This document shows, piece by piece, positions 52,739 to 61,766 of a stretch of DNA of 64,000 nt. This DNA comes from Gelria sp. Kuro-4. Lineage in GTDB: Bacteria > Bacillota > DTU030 > DUMP01. Under the pieces are notes generated by a model. That model ran no database searches and was not told where the DNA came from. It saw only the letters and a program-made list of their open reading frames with translations. Within the stretch, counting starts at the first letter, position 1, and every line of letters begins with the position of its first letter. The position numbers were made by a program, and so were the translations under genes. The stretch covers positions 2,020,001 through 2,084,000 of the forward strand of contig NZ_AP024619.1 in the NCBI RefSeq assembly GCF_019668485.1, in the 5' to 3' direction.

Positions 52739-53566
52739 CTACAGCTCTGCAGCCGCTTTCCTCCGGGCCGCGCGTTGCCGCACCGCCTCAAAGAGAATGA
52801 CCGCCCCGGCCACGGCCACATTAAGCGACTCCACCGGCTGTGCCAGGGGGATAAAGGCCCGCTGGCTGCCCAGGGCCGTAAGTTCAGCGCTGACGCCGGC
52901 CCCCTCGTTGCCTAGGACCACCAGGGTCGGCGCCGCCATAGGCACCTGCCAAAACGGCGTTCCCCCAGCCGGTGTGGTAACGACGACTTCCCAGCCCGCT
53001 GCCCGGCAGGAGGCGGCCAACTCCTTGCCGTTATCGCCGAGCGCAATCACCGGCAGCCGGAAGAGAGAACCCATGCTGGCGCGCACCACCTTGCTGCCGA
53101 AGGGGTAAACCGAACCGGCGGAAAAGCAGACTCCCCCCGCCCCCGCCGCCTCCGCCGCACGAATCAGCGTCCCGGCGTTGCCCGGGTCCTGGATTCCCTC
53201 GCCCAGGACGACCAGATCCGTCGCTTCAAGGAGGGCAGAAACAGAGGGCGGGCCGGGCAGGGAGGCCACGGCCACCAGGCCCTGCGGCGTTTCCGTTTCG
53301 GCAACGCTCGCCAGGACAGAAGCACTCACCGGCACCCAGCGCACTCCGCTCTCCCGCAGCCTGGTCAGCAGAGCCTGTGCCCGCGTCCCCACCGCCAGTT
53401 CGGGGCAAACCAAAACCGTCTCCAGGTTCAACCCGGCGGCCAGCGCCTCCTCCAGCAGCCGCACGCCTTCCACCAAAAAGCGGCCTTCGCTGCGTCTCAG
53501 CTTGGTGCTTCGAAGGGCCCGCACCGCTTTCACCAGCGGGTTGTGGCGCGAAGTTATCATCTCCAC
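52739..53566 (-). CDS. TrmH/SpoU family RNA 2'-O-methyltransferase
   Basis: 275 residues. SpoU-type methyltransferase with a deep trefoil knot; uses S-adenosylmethionine on tRNA or rRNA. N-terminal substrate-binding domain (about 1-100, ITSRHNPLVKAVRALRS start) and catalytic part with GIQDPGNAGTLIRAAEAAGA, LGNEGAGVSAEL and IPLAQPVESLNVAVAGAVILFE. GTG start directly after the trkA stop, with GGAG 9 nt upstream inside trkA. In many Clostridia this gene sits near pheST and the infC group. Confidence 0.92.
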   Translation of the reverse strand: MEMITSRHNPLVKAVRALRSTKLRRSEGRFLVEGVRLLEEALAAGLNLETVLVCPELAVGTRAQALLTRLRESGVRWVPVSASVLASVAETETPQGLVAVASLPGPPSVSALLEATDLVVLGEGIQDPGNAGTLIRAAEAAGAGGVCFSAGSVYPFGSKVVRASMGSLFRLPVIALGDNGKELAASCRAAGWEVVVTTPAGGTPFWQVPMAAPTLVVLGNEGAGVSAELTALGSQRAFIPLAQPVESLNVAVAGAVILFEAVRQRAARRKAAAEL

Positions 53567-54226
53567 TTAAACGCGCTCCAGTTGATCGATGTTGGCGTTG
53601 CTCCCCACCACAACCAGTATATCCCCTTTGTGCAGCAAATCTTCCGCGCCCGGGGCGACGATCAGTTTTTTATCGCGCTTAATGGCCAGAACGTTAATGC
53701 CGAAACGGGCCCGGAGGTTCAATTCCCGCAAGGTCTTTCCCTCCCAGTTTTCGCTCGTAGCCACCTCGACAATGCTGTAATCGGGCGAAAGCTGAATGTA
53801 GTCAAGGATGTTCGCCGCCACCATGTTCCGCGCCAGGCGCGCGCCCATGTCGCGCTCTGGGAACACCACCTTGTCGGCCCCCACCTTGTAGAGAACCTTG
53901 GCGTGGAGTTCGTTCTGAGCCTTGGCCACCACACACTTCACGCCCAGCTCTTTAAGAAGCACGGTGATGAGAATGCTCGACTGGATGTCCTGGCCGATGG
54001 CCACCACGACAACGTCAAAATTCCGGATGCCCACCGCCCGGAGAGTCTCCTCCTCCCGTGCATCGCCCTGGACCGCGTGCGTAACATCCTTGGCCAGGTC
54101 CTGCACCCGCTCCCCATCGACGTCTACGGCCAGCACGTCATAACCCATGGAAAAGAGCGTGCGGGCCACGCTGGAGCCGAAGCGGCCCAGCCCGATCACC
54201 GCAAATTGACGCTTCACACCACTCAC
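53567..54226 (-). CDS. potassium uptake regulatory subunit (TrkA/KtrA, RCK)
   Basis: 219 residues. Cytoplasmic gating subunit with an N-terminal nucleotide-binding fold (FAVIGLGRFGSSVARTLFSMG at 8-28, VLAVDVDGERV) and a C-terminal TrkA_C domain from about 140 (ENWEGKTLRELNLRARFGINV). Length fits KtrA/TrkA of Gram-positive bacteria with one RCK unit. Translated 3 nt downstream of trkH. Confidence 0.93.
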   Translation of the reverse strand: MSGVKRQFAVIGLGRFGSSVARTLFSMGYDVLAVDVDGERVQDLAKDVTHAVQGDAREEETLRAVGIRNFDVVVVAIGQDIQSSILITVLLKELGVKCVVAKAQNELHAKVLYKVGADKVVFPERDMGARLARNMVAANILDYIQLSPDYSIVEVATSENWEGKTLRELNLRARFGINVLAIKRDKKLIVAPGAEDLLHKGDILVVVGSNANIDQLERV

Positions 54227-54229
54227 CTC

Positions 54230-55582
54230 TTAGCCCACAATAATTGCTTCTTCCGGAAAGCGAATATGGTTCTCACGCTGTCGCTGGGCAACTGCAACTG
54301 CTATCGTCAGGGGACCTACGCGACCGGCAAACATGAGTGCTATGATAAGAGCCCGTCCCACCGCTGAAAGCTCTGTGGTCAGTCCCATGGAAAGCCCCAC
54401 GGTGCCAAAGGCTGATGTCACCTCAAACAGGGTTAGAAGAAAATCCTTACCTTCGCTGATAAGCAGTGCAATCGTTATGCCCACCACCAGCGACAAAGAA
54501 AGAAAAGCAATGGCCAAACTCTTGGGCACCAGACCTGCCGGCAGGGAGCGGTTTCCGACCTCTGTCCGGCTCTTGCCGCGTACAGTGGCAAGTACAGTTA
54601 AGATGAGGGTAACGAAGGTGGTGGTCTTGATACCGCCGCCCGTGCCGCCGGGTGAAGCGCCGATGTACATCAGGAGCACAATAAAGAACAATGTAGCCGG
54701 GCGCAGGTCGGCGATGGGGATGGTATTAAACCCGGCCGTACGTGGCGTCACCGCCTGAAAGTAAGAACACAAGAGCTTTTCAAACCAGCTTCTTCCAGCC
54801 AAGGTGGCTGGATTGTAGCTTTCTATCGTCAGAATCAACAGGGTGCCCAAGGCAATGAGAACGAGGGTGGTTTTCACCACGATTCGGGAGTGCAGTGACA
54901 GGTACCTTTCCCGGGGCCAGTTGATAAACTCGATCAAGACGCTGAAGCCCAGGCCCCCCAGGATGATCAAACTGGTAACCACCAGGTTCACCAGAAGGTC
55001 GGTGCGGTACCCTGTGAGGCTCCGGAACTCCCCCTTGAGGTCGAAGCCGGCGTTACAAAAAGCCGAGATGGCGTGAAAGACCCCTTGGAAAATGGCCTCG
55101 CCGGGCGGGTAGAGCCCCCACCAGTGCCAGGTGAGGAGTACAGCCCCCGTACCCTCGATAATAGCGGTAACCACAATCACTGCGCGGGTGAGCCTGACTA
55201 CACCTTCAATGGAGATTTGGTTCAGCGCCTCCTGAATCACCAGGCGCTGGTGCAGCATGATCCGCCGCCCGAGAAGGATGGCCGCCAGCGTGGACATGGT
55301 CATAAACCCTAGTCCGCCCACCTGGATGAGGAGCAGGATAACCACCTGCCCGAAGCGGCTCCAGTACGTCGCCGTATCCACCACCACGAGCCCGGTCACA
55401 CAAACGGCTGAAGTTGCCGTGAAAAGCGCGTTAAGAAACGGCGTCGGCTTACCGGCGGTGGAAGAAAGCGGCAGGCTTAGCAAAACGGCCCCGGTAAGGA
55501 TAACAGCCGCAAAACCAATCACCAAGACCTGGGGAGGGGTTAGCCTCCAACCGGATCCGAGCTCCAGTTTGAAACGCTGCAC
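54230..55582 (-). CDS. potassium uptake membrane subunit (TrkH/KtrB)
   Basis: 450 residues, polytopic. Four selectivity-filter repeats are visible: SAVCVTGLVVVDTA, SAFCNAGFDL, TPRTAGFNTIP and SAFGTVGLSMG, each with the single glycine that lines the pore. GTG start behind GGAGC (8 nt spacing). With the RCK subunit it forms an ion-driven potassium importer. Confidence 0.95.
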   Translation of the reverse strand: MQRFKLELGSGWRLTPPQVLVIGFAAVILTGAVLLSLPLSSTAGKPTPFLNALFTATSAVCVTGLVVVDTATYWSRFGQVVILLLIQVGGLGFMTMSTLAAILLGRRIMLHQRLVIQEALNQISIEGVVRLTRAVIVVTAIIEGTGAVLLTWHWWGLYPPGEAIFQGVFHAISAFCNAGFDLKGEFRSLTGYRTDLLVNLVVTSLIILGGLGFSVLIEFINWPRERYLSLHSRIVVKTTLVLIALGTLLILTIESYNPATLAGRSWFEKLLCSYFQAVTPRTAGFNTIPIADLRPATLFFIVLLMYIGASPGGTGGGIKTTTFVTLILTVLATVRGKSRTEVGNRSLPAGLVPKSLAIAFLSLSLVVGITIALLISEGKDFLLTLFEVTSAFGTVGLSMGLTTELSAVGRALIIALMFAGRVGPLTIAVAVAQRQRENHIRFPEEAIIVG

Positions 55583-55739
55583 CGTTCTAGCTCCTCTCGT
55601 GTTCCGGCCCCGCCGGCCCTGCTACACGATGGAATTATAACCGCCGCCGCAGTAAATGTCCACTGGCACCTTGCAACTGCGCTGCGTGTTTTGGGGCTGC
55701 CGGCGGCGCTTTCTTTGTCCAGCTCCTGAAGAAGAAGAA

Positions 55740-55763
55740 ATCCCGGGCCGTTCTGCCCGGGTT
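55740..55763 (-). terminator. terminator after rplT
   Basis: Minus strand ACCCGGGC-AGAACG-GCCCGGGATTTCTTCTTCTT: a strong 7-8-bp GC stem with a pyrimidine-rich, partially U-rich tail, 5 nt past the rplT stop. Confidence 0.75.
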
Positions 55764-55767
55764 GTTT

Positions 55768-56130
55768 CTATTGGGCCGAAAGCTTCTCCTTAGCCAAAGC
55801 CACCAGGTCAGAGAAGGCATGGCCGTCGTGAATCGCAATCTCGGCCAGCATCTTGCGGTTCACACCAACCCCGGCGCGCTTTAAACCACTAATCAACCGG
55901 CTGTAGGAGATGCCGTTCGACCGCGCCGCTGCGTTGATCCGGGCGATCCAAAGGCGCCGGAATTCCCGTTTCCTGGCCCTGCGGTCGCGCCGGGCGTAGA
56001 AGAGCGCCTTAAGCACGCTTTCATTGGCCGGCCGGAAGGAGCGGCTCCTGGCCCCGCGGTAGCCGCGGGCCAGCTTTAGTATCTTCTTGTGACGCCTCCG
56101 GGCGGTGACGCCACGCTTTACTCTCGCCAT
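55768..56130 (-). CDS. rplT: 50S ribosomal protein L20
   Basis: 120 residues; typical for L20. Basic N-terminus [20 protein letters not shown], central [21 protein letters not shown] and [12 protein letters not shown] near the C-terminus. Early 23S rRNA assembly protein, and in Firmicutes the translational/transcriptional repressor of its own operon, through the leader upstream of infC. Third gene of infC-rpmI-rplT. Confidence 0.98.
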   Translation of the reverse strand: MARVKRGVTARRRHKKILKLARGYRGARSRSFRPANESVLKALFYARRDRRARKREFRRLWIARINAAARSNGISYSRLISGLKRAGVGVNRKMLAEIAIHDGHAFSDLVALAKEKLSAQ

Positions 56131-56158
56131 GACGAAAGGCCTCCTTTATTCGCGTAAA

Positions 56159-56356
56159 TCAGGCGTAGGGGAGCATCTTGCGCACGCGCTCGTAATCCGC
56201 CCTGCTCACCAGCCCCGGCGCCCTCAGGTGCCGCTTGCGCTTGGCGCTCTTGTGCTCCAAAAGGTGGCTGCGAAAAGCTTTAGCCCTTTTCACCTTGTGG
56301 CCGCCGGTAACCTTAAACCTTTTGGCGGCCGAACGGCGTGTCTTCATCTTCGGCAT
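56159..56356 (-). CDS. rpmI: 50S ribosomal protein L35
   Basis: 65 residues, [20 protein letters not shown] at the N-terminus and [20 protein letters not shown] at the C-terminus, the complete L35 pattern. Starts one base after the infC stop and ends 28 nt before rplT. Confidence 0.98.
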   Translation of the reverse strand: MPKMKTRRSAAKRFKVTGGHKVKRAKAFRSHLLEHKSAKRKRHLRAPGLVSRADYERVRKMLPYA

Positions 56357-56357
56357 C

Positions 56358-56885
56358 TTACTTTCCTCCCTTTTCCTCCGACCGGGGCGCCAGAATCATG
56401 ATCATCTGGTTTCCTTCCAGGCGCGGCTCTCGCTCCACTGTACCCAGGTCTTTGAGCTGTTCAGCCATCCTCGCCAAAAGTTGGCGGCCCGCCTCCGTAT
56501 GCGTCATCTGACGACCCCGGAAGCGCACGGTCACCTTAACCTTATCGCCATCAGAAAGAAAGCGCTGCATGTTCCGCAGCTTGACCTCATAGTCATGCTC
56601 GTCGATGGTGGGACGAAGGCGGATTTCTTTGATGGTGATGACCTTTTGCTTCTTGCGCGCCTCTTTCTCCCGCTTGCTCTGCTCATACTTGTAACGGCCG
56701 AAGTCCATAATGCGGCAAACGGGCGGCCTGGCGTCCGGTGCTACCTTGACCAGGTCCAGGCCTTTCTCCTGGGCCAACCGTAACGCTTCCCGCGTCAGCA
56801 TTATTCCTAGCTGTTGGCCTGTTTCATCCACAAGGCGCACTTCACGGACGCGAATTTGCTCGTTGACCTGCAGGTCTTTAGTAAT
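56358..56885 (-). CDS. infC: translation initiation factor IF-3
   Basis: 175 residues when started at the AUU codon at 56885, which has GGAGG 9 nt upstream and gives [20 protein letters not shown], the usual IF-3 N-terminus. GTG at 56840 would delete this conserved part. AUU starts are known for infC and permit autoregulation by IF-3. N-domain to about 80, C-domain with [17 protein letters not shown]. First gene of the ribosomal operon. Confidence 0.96.
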   Translation of the reverse strand: MTKDLQVNEQIRVREVRLVDETGQQLGIMLTREALRLAQEKGLDLVKVAPDARPPVCRIMDFGRYKYEQSKREKEARKKQKVITIKEIRLRPTIDEHDYEVKLRNMQRFLSDGDKVKVTVRFRGRQMTHTEAGRQLLARMAEQLKDLGTVEREPRLEGNQMIMILAPRSEEKGGK

Positions 56886-56889
56886 AGCG

Positions 56890-57040
56890 TGTCACCTCCA
56901 GTATTCTCCCCCACTCATGGCAAAGTAAAAGGGGCGAGCCGCCACCCGCCCCAAAAACACTAACACCGTGTTCCAGCAAACCCTGGTAGCAGCCGCAGCG
57001 CGCAGGGTGAGAAGCGGATGGCTTCTACTTCTTCGCCCCT
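56890..57040 (-). ncRNA. L20-type leader (infC-rpmI-rplT)
   Basis: 150-nt structured leader between promoter and infC. It ends in a terminator hairpin GGGGCGGGTGGCGGCTCGCCCC followed by UUUUACUUU, 25 nt before the infC RBS, and has an upstream stretch capable of forming an alternative structure. In Bacillus and relatives L20 binds this leader and attenuates the operon. Confidence 0.8.
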
Positions 57041-57041
57041 C

Positions 57042-57070
57042 ACTATAGCATAAGCATTGACTGCCGTCAA
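57042..57070 (-). promoter_or_regulatory. sigma-A promoter of infC operon
   Basis: Minus strand TTGACG (57065-57070), 17-nt spacer, TATAGT (57042-57047). The -35 box overlaps the thrS stop codon. Confidence 0.85.
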
Positions 57071-58995
57071 CACCATTTTGCTCCTTCAACGCTGCGCGCG
57101 GCGATTTCCTCCTTGATGCCGGCCGTAAAGCGTTCGAGCGACACGGCCCCCAGGTCGCCCCGCTCCCGGTGCCGTACGGCTACCGCATCCTGCGCCATCT
57201 CCTTGTCGCCCACCACCAGCATGTAAGGAATCCGCTGCAGCTGGGCGTCGCGAATCTTGTGGCCGATCTTTTCGTTGCGCTCATCCACCTCGGCGCGCAC
57301 GCCCTGCGCCGTGAGGTCCGCGGCCACGTGCCGGGCATAGGGCAGCTGCCGGTCGGTGATGGGGAGAACGCGCGCCTGCACCGGCGCCAGCCAGGTCGGG
57401 AAGGCCCCCGCGTGGTGTTCAATGAGGATACCGATGAAGCGTTCAATACTGCCGAGCACCGTACGGTGAATCATCACCGGCCGGTGCTTGTCCCCGTCCT
57501 CGCCGATGTACTCCAGGTTAAAGCGCTCCGGCATAAGGAAGTCGAGCTGGATGGTGCCACACTGCCAGGTGCGGCCCAGGCAGTCGCGCAGGTGGAAATC
57601 GATCTTCGGCCCGTAGAAAGCGCCGTCGCCTTCATTGACCTTATACTCCATCCCCGCCTGTTCCAAGGCCTGCCGCAGGGCACTCGTGGCCTCTTCCCAG
57701 ACCTCATCCGAACCCATGGCGTTTTCCGGCTTGGTGGAAAGCTCCACCTGGTAGCTGAACCCGAAGACGCTGTAAATGTAGGTGATAAGATCGATAACGC
57801 CCTTAATCTCCTCGGTGATCTGGGACGGCAGCATGAAGATGTGGGCATCGTCCTGGGTGAAGCAGCGCACGCGCATCAGGCCATGGAGTACACCGGCGCG
57901 TTCGTGCCGGTGTACCAGTCCCATCTCGGCCAGGCGGATGGGAAACTCCCGGTAGCTGTGGGCCCTGGATTTGTACACGAGAATGCCACCCGGGCAGTTC
58001 ATCGGCTTAATGGCGAAACCGCGGCCGTCGATTTCAGTGAAGTACATGTTTTCCCGGTAGTGGTCCCAGTGGCCGGAACGCTGCCAAAGTTCCTGGCTCA
58101 GGATGATGGGCGTCCGGATTTCATCGTAGCCGCGACGACGGTGCTCTTCGCGCCAAAAAGCCTCGAGTTCGTTGCGCAGAATCATCCCTTTGGGATGGAA
58201 GAAGGGGAACCCGGGGCCCTCTTCCTGGATGCTGAAGAGGTCCAGTTCACGCCCCAGCTTGCGGTGGTCACGCCGCGCCGCTTCCTCCAGGAGGCGCAGG
58301 TGTTCAGCCAGCTCCTCGGCGCTGGCGAAAGCCGTACCGTAGATGCGCTGCAGCATCTCGCGCTTTTCATCACCCCGCCAATAGGCCCCGGCCACGCTCA
58401 GGAGCTTGAAGGCCTTAATGTAACCGGTGCTCGGAACATGCGGGCCGGCGCAGAGGTCCACAAAGTCCCCCTGCCGGTAGAGGGAAATCACCGCCTCGGC
58501 AGGCAGGTCCTCGATCAGTTCCACCTTGTAGTTCTCGCCCTTCTCCCGGAAAAAGGCCAGGGCCTGTGCCCGGCTGATCTCGCGCCGCTCAAAGGGCAGG
58601 TCGGCCGCGATGATCTTGTCCATCTCCGCGCTGATTTTTTCCAGGTCCTCCGGGGTAAAGGCGCGCGGGACGGCAAAGTCATAATAGAACCCGTCCTCAA
58701 TGGCCGGGCCGATGGCAAGCTTGGCCTCGGGGAAAACCTTTTTCACCGCCTGGGCCAAGACATGGGACGTGCTGTGGCGCAGGGCCCGCTTGCCAGCACC
58801 ATCGTCCCAAGTGAGAAACTTAACCTGGCAGTCTGCCGTGAGGGGATGCGACAGATCCTTGACTTCCCCCCCTACTTCCATAACCAGTGCCCTTGCCGCC
58901 AGGTGCGGCGCCAGGCTGCGCACAACTTCTTTCCCGACAACCCCGGCAGGGAAACGGGCCTCTTTACCTTCCCAGTTCACAACAATCTCCGCCAT
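57067..58995 (-). CDS. thrS: threonyl-tRNA synthetase
   Basis: 642 residues from the ATG at 58995 (GGAGG 7 nt upstream). Class II enzyme. N-terminal TGS domain (1-60), editing domain with HSTSHVLAQAVKKVFP near 74 and the later Cys/His set (CAGPHVPSTG), catalytic core with MNCPGGILVYKSR and RMR-like RCFTQDDAHIFM, and the anticodon domain from about 545. Regulated by the threonine T-box upstream. Confidence 0.97.
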   Translation of the reverse strand: MAEIVVNWEGKEARFPAGVVGKEVVRSLAPHLAARALVMEVGGEVKDLSHPLTADCQVKFLTWDDGAGKRALRHSTSHVLAQAVKKVFPEAKLAIGPAIEDGFYYDFAVPRAFTPEDLEKISAEMDKIIAADLPFERREISRAQALAFFREKGENYKVELIEDLPAEAVISLYRQGDFVDLCAGPHVPSTGYIKAFKLLSVAGAYWRGDEKREMLQRIYGTAFASAEELAEHLRLLEEAARRDHRKLGRELDLFSIQEEGPGFPFFHPKGMILRNELEAFWREEHRRRGYDEIRTPIILSQELWQRSGHWDHYRENMYFTEIDGRGFAIKPMNCPGGILVYKSRAHSYREFPIRLAEMGLVHRHERAGVLHGLMRVRCFTQDDAHIFMLPSQITEEIKGVIDLITYIYSVFGFSYQVELSTKPENAMGSDEVWEEATSALRQALEQAGMEYKVNEGDGAFYGPKIDFHLRDCLGRTWQCGTIQLDFLMPERFNLEYIGEDGDKHRPVMIHRTVLGSIERFIGILIEHHAGAFPTWLAPVQARVLPITDRQLPYARHVAADLTAQGVRAEVDERNEKIGHKIRDAQLQRIPYMLVVGDKEMAQDAVAVRHRERGDLGAVSLERFTAGIKEEIAARSVEGAKWC

Positions 58996-59026
58996 GGTGT
59001 GTCCTCCTTCGCCGATAATAAACAAA

Positions 59027-59247
59027 CCCCGTCCCAATGAAGGGACGGGGTCAACCCGCGGTTCCACCCTAATTCGCGCTCCGCGCCTCTTAAGCTCTAA
59101 CGGCCTTCGCCGGCCTTACCTACTCGCTTTCGGCAGGCGCTTCGAGGGGGTTTTCGGCCGACCGGTTACCGGAAAGACTTCCACCCTGCGGTCCTTCCTC
59201 GCTGCGGCCCGGAAGCAGCCTAATCGTCCTCGTCATCGCTTTACGTT
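59027..59247 (-). ncRNA. T-box leader, threonine specific
   Basis: T-box core TTAGGGTGGAACCGCGG on the minus strand followed by the terminator CCCCGTCCC-TTCATT-GGGACGGGG + UUUGUUUAUU. Probable specifier ACC (Thr) at 59149-59151 in GAAAACCCCC; this is less certain than in the other two leaders of the window. Confidence 0.9.
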
Positions 59248-59253
59248 GGCCTC

Positions 59254-59282
59254 ATTATACGCTTACGCCCCCGGCTTGTCAA
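59254..59282 (-). promoter_or_regulatory. sigma-A promoter of thrS
   Basis: Minus strand TTGACA (59277-59282), 17-nt spacer, TATAAT (59254-59259): consensus in both boxes. Confidence 0.93.
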
Positions 59283-59286
59283 GCCT

Positions 59287-59880
59287 TCAGTGCACCCAGC
59301 CGCTGGCCACCAGCGCCGCCTGAGCCAGTCCAATGATGAGGCCTAGTACACCGCCCACATATTCGATATAGCGGAGCTCCCGCCCCGCCACCTGCCAGCT
59401 TAAGGCCTCCAGGTGCTCCAGGGGAAAGGCCGCCAACCGCTGCTCCACGATCGCACCCACGTGCAGTTCTTCCAGGCTGGATGCCACATCCGCGAGCACA
59501 GCATCCAGGGCCCTTGTCCCTTCGCGCTGGACTATGCGTTCCAGCTGCTCCGTGAACCAGCGGCGCAGTGAAGCGGGCACAAAGGCCGGCAGGCGCCGGT
59601 CGAGCTCGGCCGTAGCCTTCTCGGTGAGTGCAACCGCGAGCGTGGCCTTCCATTCCGGACGCGTAAGCTGCCCGGTTATGTCGCCGGCCGTGAGGAGTTC
59701 TCTTTCTATTGCCTCCCCGACACTGCGGGCGATTTCCTTGTGTCGCTGGGGCAAGAGCCCCTGCAGCTGCCAAGGACCGATGCGTATGGCCCGCCGCGGG
59801 CGAAAAAGAAGCCACACCGCCACCACGTTCGTCAGCCAGCCGATGAGGGCCCCGCTTACGCCCAGAACCGCGTACAGCAT
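59287..59880 (-). CDS. DUF445 family membrane protein (YheB-like)
   Basis: 197 residues from the ATG at 59880 (GGGGAGC upstream); the frame continues upstream without a better start. A first hydrophobic helix with ALIGWLTNVVAVWLLFRP (about 10-27) and a last one with GGVLGLIIGLAQAALVA frame a soluble, charged middle. This matches DUF445 proteins, of which B. subtilis YheB is required for spore envelope formation or sporulation in some reports. Function unproven here. Confidence 0.75.
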   Translation of the reverse strand: MLYAVLGVSGALIGWLTNVVAVWLLFRPRRAIRIGPWQLQGLLPQRHKEIARSVGEAIERELLTAGDITGQLTRPEWKATLAVALTEKATAELDRRLPAFVPASLRRWFTEQLERIVQREGTRALDAVLADVASSLEELHVGAIVEQRLAAFPLEHLEALSWQVAGRELRYIEYVGGVLGLIIGLAQAALVASGWVH

Positions 59881-59998
59881 GCTTTGCTCCCCTTTACTTA
59901 CCTCGGCACTGCCTTCACCTCTTAGATAGTACAAGACCTTGCCGCTTCGGGCAAGGCCTTCTTCTTCTCCTTAAGGTACGCCTCTACACGCCTATGGT

Positions 59999-60883
59999 TC
60001 AGTCTGCGAGTGGCTGGCACAGCCGGCAGCCGGGGCAGATATCGACGCGGCCGGCAAAGACGTCGTGAATCGTGGCCACGAGTTCCTCTGTGACCCGCTG
60101 TGATCCCAAGTGAAGGGTGATGTGCGCAGGTGAAAGGGCAATCAAGGTGCTGATCAGCAGGTCCCCATAGTTTAGATCTTCCTCCGGCACCGTCCGTTCC
60201 GGGAGTTCTTGCCTCCGCAGCGCCCGGTTTTCGGCGTCAAACAGCTCAAACCGATCGCCCTGCTTCAGTACCACCTGCACCTCCGGCAGCTGCGGGCCCT
60301 GTAGGTCCACAAAATAGCGCAGCAGGCGAATAAACTCCTGGTATTCCTTTTCCACCACAAAGTCGTCCGCTGCCCGGCTCACCACTTCGCGTAGTTCCTC
60401 GCGGTACTCGGAAAGGCGGAAACGAATAAAGCCTTCCAGCACCAGGAAATCAGAAGTTTCCAGGTATTCCAAAAGCTTCTTCGCTATTTGTCCCCGCCGC
60501 CGCAGGTAAGGTGTCCCCTGCCCTTGATTCCAGGTTTCCCCCAGCTTTCTGAGGACCATTTGGGCTATTTCACGGCGTTCCTCCCCCGAAAAGTGGCGGC
60601 ACTCTTCCCGTACCAGCTCGCGCACCAGGGACTCTTCCCAGTGGTTAAGGATCACATCTGCCAAGGCATTGGCGATAAAGTAGCGCAAGACAAGTTGAGC
60701 CTCACCAGGAGGCAGTAAGGTGCGGGTGTTTATATCGCAACCCAGGAAGGTCTGGTTGCCGTAGATGGACTCGCTCAGGCTGACATCCAGCCCTTCCCGC
60801 TTAAGCTGCAAGAGTTCCTCTGTCAATCGCTGGCGTACGGCGGCGGGGTGCTCTGTCGTGGCGATGTTGATGCTGTGCCTCAT
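59999..60883 (-). CDS. ytxC: sporulation protein YtxC family
   Basis: 294 residues. The pattern matches YtxC, a widespread protein of spore formers of unknown biochemical function: VLRYFIANALADVILNHWE, a GFIRFRLSEYREELREVV segment and the Cys-rich end DICPGCRLC. RBS GGGGTG 5 nt upstream. Its presence is one of the reasons to think of an endospore former. Confidence 0.8.
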   Translation of the reverse strand: MRHSINIATTEHPAAVRQRLTEELLQLKREGLDVSLSESIYGNQTFLGCDINTRTLLPPGEAQLVLRYFIANALADVILNHWEESLVRELVREECRHFSGEERREIAQMVLRKLGETWNQGQGTPYLRRRGQIAKKLLEYLETSDFLVLEGFIRFRLSEYREELREVVSRAADDFVVEKEYQEFIRLLRYFVDLQGPQLPEVQVVLKQGDRFELFDAENRALRRQELPERTVPEEDLNYGDLLISTLIALSPAHITLHLGSQRVTEELVATIHDVFAGRVDICPGCRLCQPLAD

Positions 60884-60939
60884 GTCGACACCCCTTTCGG
60901 TTATTATTATATGTGCCCCCCATTGGGCCTATACAAAGC

Positions 60940-60967
60940 GAAAAGCGCAGCCCCAAGCTGCGCTTAA
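60940..60967 (-). terminator. terminator after tRNA-Val
   Basis: AAGCGCAGC-TTGG-GGCTGCGCTTTTCGCTTT on the minus strand, 8-9-bp stem then a U-rich tail, 7 nt downstream of the tRNA 3' end. Confidence 0.8.
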
Positions 60968-60973
60968 GTACTC

Positions 60974-61048
60974 TGGTGCGCACTAGAGGGATCGAACCTC
61001 TGGCCCCCTCCGCGTCAAGGAGGTGCTCTCCCGCTGAGCTAAGTGCGC
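60974..61048 (-). tRNA. tRNA-Val (anticodon GAC)
   Basis: 75 nt including encoded CCA. Acceptor stem GCGCACT/AGTGCGC, D-stem GCTC...GAGC, anticodon stem CCTCC/GGAGG with loop TTGACGC (anticodon GAC at 61014-61016), T-arm AGAGG-TTCGATC-CCTCT, then ACCA. All four arms pair. Confidence 0.96.
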
Positions 61049-61119
61049 CGATCACGTTTTTATTATATGAGCTCCGCTGCCAAAAGTCAAGGGAAAAAGC
61101 GGGGTGGTGGCCGTGGCGC

Positions 61120-61740
61120 TTAGTCCAGCTCATCCGCCTTCTGCAAGAGGACGGCGATGCTGTCCATGATGCGCTGGGAAAGAACCTTAACGCTGGTACG
61201 GTCCTTTGGGTTAAGGTCGCTCCCGTCCACCGGCGGCCCAAAAACCACGCGCACCGGCCCCCGGCCGCGCGTGCCGCGGATCCCGGCCGGCACCAGGCGG
61301 GCGCCGGTCCGGAGCGCCAGAAGCGCCGCGCCTTCTTCCGCCTCGCCCAGTTCACCCGTTTTACTGCGCGTCCCTTCCGGAAAGATGCCCAGCACCTCCC
61401 CGGCCGCAAGCACAGCGAGAGCGCGCTTAATGACCCGCCGATCGGGCACACCGCGCTTGACGGGAAAGGCTCCCAGTCCGCGCAGCAGCCAACCGAAGGC
61501 TGGAATGCGAAAGAGTTCCTCCTTAGCCATGAAGTACACTCGCCTGGGAAAGGCCACCCCAAGAACGGGCGGGTCCAAGTAACTCACGTGGTTGGCGACC
61601 ACGATCAGCGGGCCGTCGGCCGGGACCAGTTCGGCCCGGTAAACCCGCAACCCGTAAAACAATCTAAGAAGTAGGCCGCATATGAATTTGCCCACCCAGT
61701 ATAACAGTTCGGCTCCTCTCCTTTCGCCAGCACCGGTCAC
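61120..61740 (-). CDS. plsC: 1-acyl-sn-glycerol-3-phosphate acyltransferase
   Basis: 206 residues with the LPLAT motifs NHVSYLDPP (about 51-59; HX4D), FPVKRG, FPEGTRSKTG and VPAGIRGT. Adds the second acyl chain during phosphatidic acid synthesis at the membrane; one hydrophobic segment near 17-30. The start is uncertain: GTG at 61740 gives the longest form, whereas AAAGGAGAGGAG lies further in, just before a CTG at codon 12. Follows cmk by 26 nt. Confidence 0.9.
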   Translation of the reverse strand: MTGAGERRGAELLYWVGKFICGLLLRLFYGLRVYRAELVPADGPLIVVANHVSYLDPPVLGVAFPRRVYFMAKEELFRIPAFGWLLRGLGAFPVKRGVPDRRVIKRALAVLAAGEVLGIFPEGTRSKTGELGEAEEGAALLALRTGARLVPAGIRGTRGRGPVRVVFGPPVDGSDLNPKDRTSVKVLSQRIMDSIAVLLQKADELD

Positions 61741-61766
61741 AGGCAGGGGCGCCGGCCGGGGCCGCT

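Noticed and set aside
57169-59040. 623-residue plus-strand ORF antisense to thrS
   Set aside because: Long antisense frames are expected in GC-rich genes; thrS motifs are all on the minus strand.
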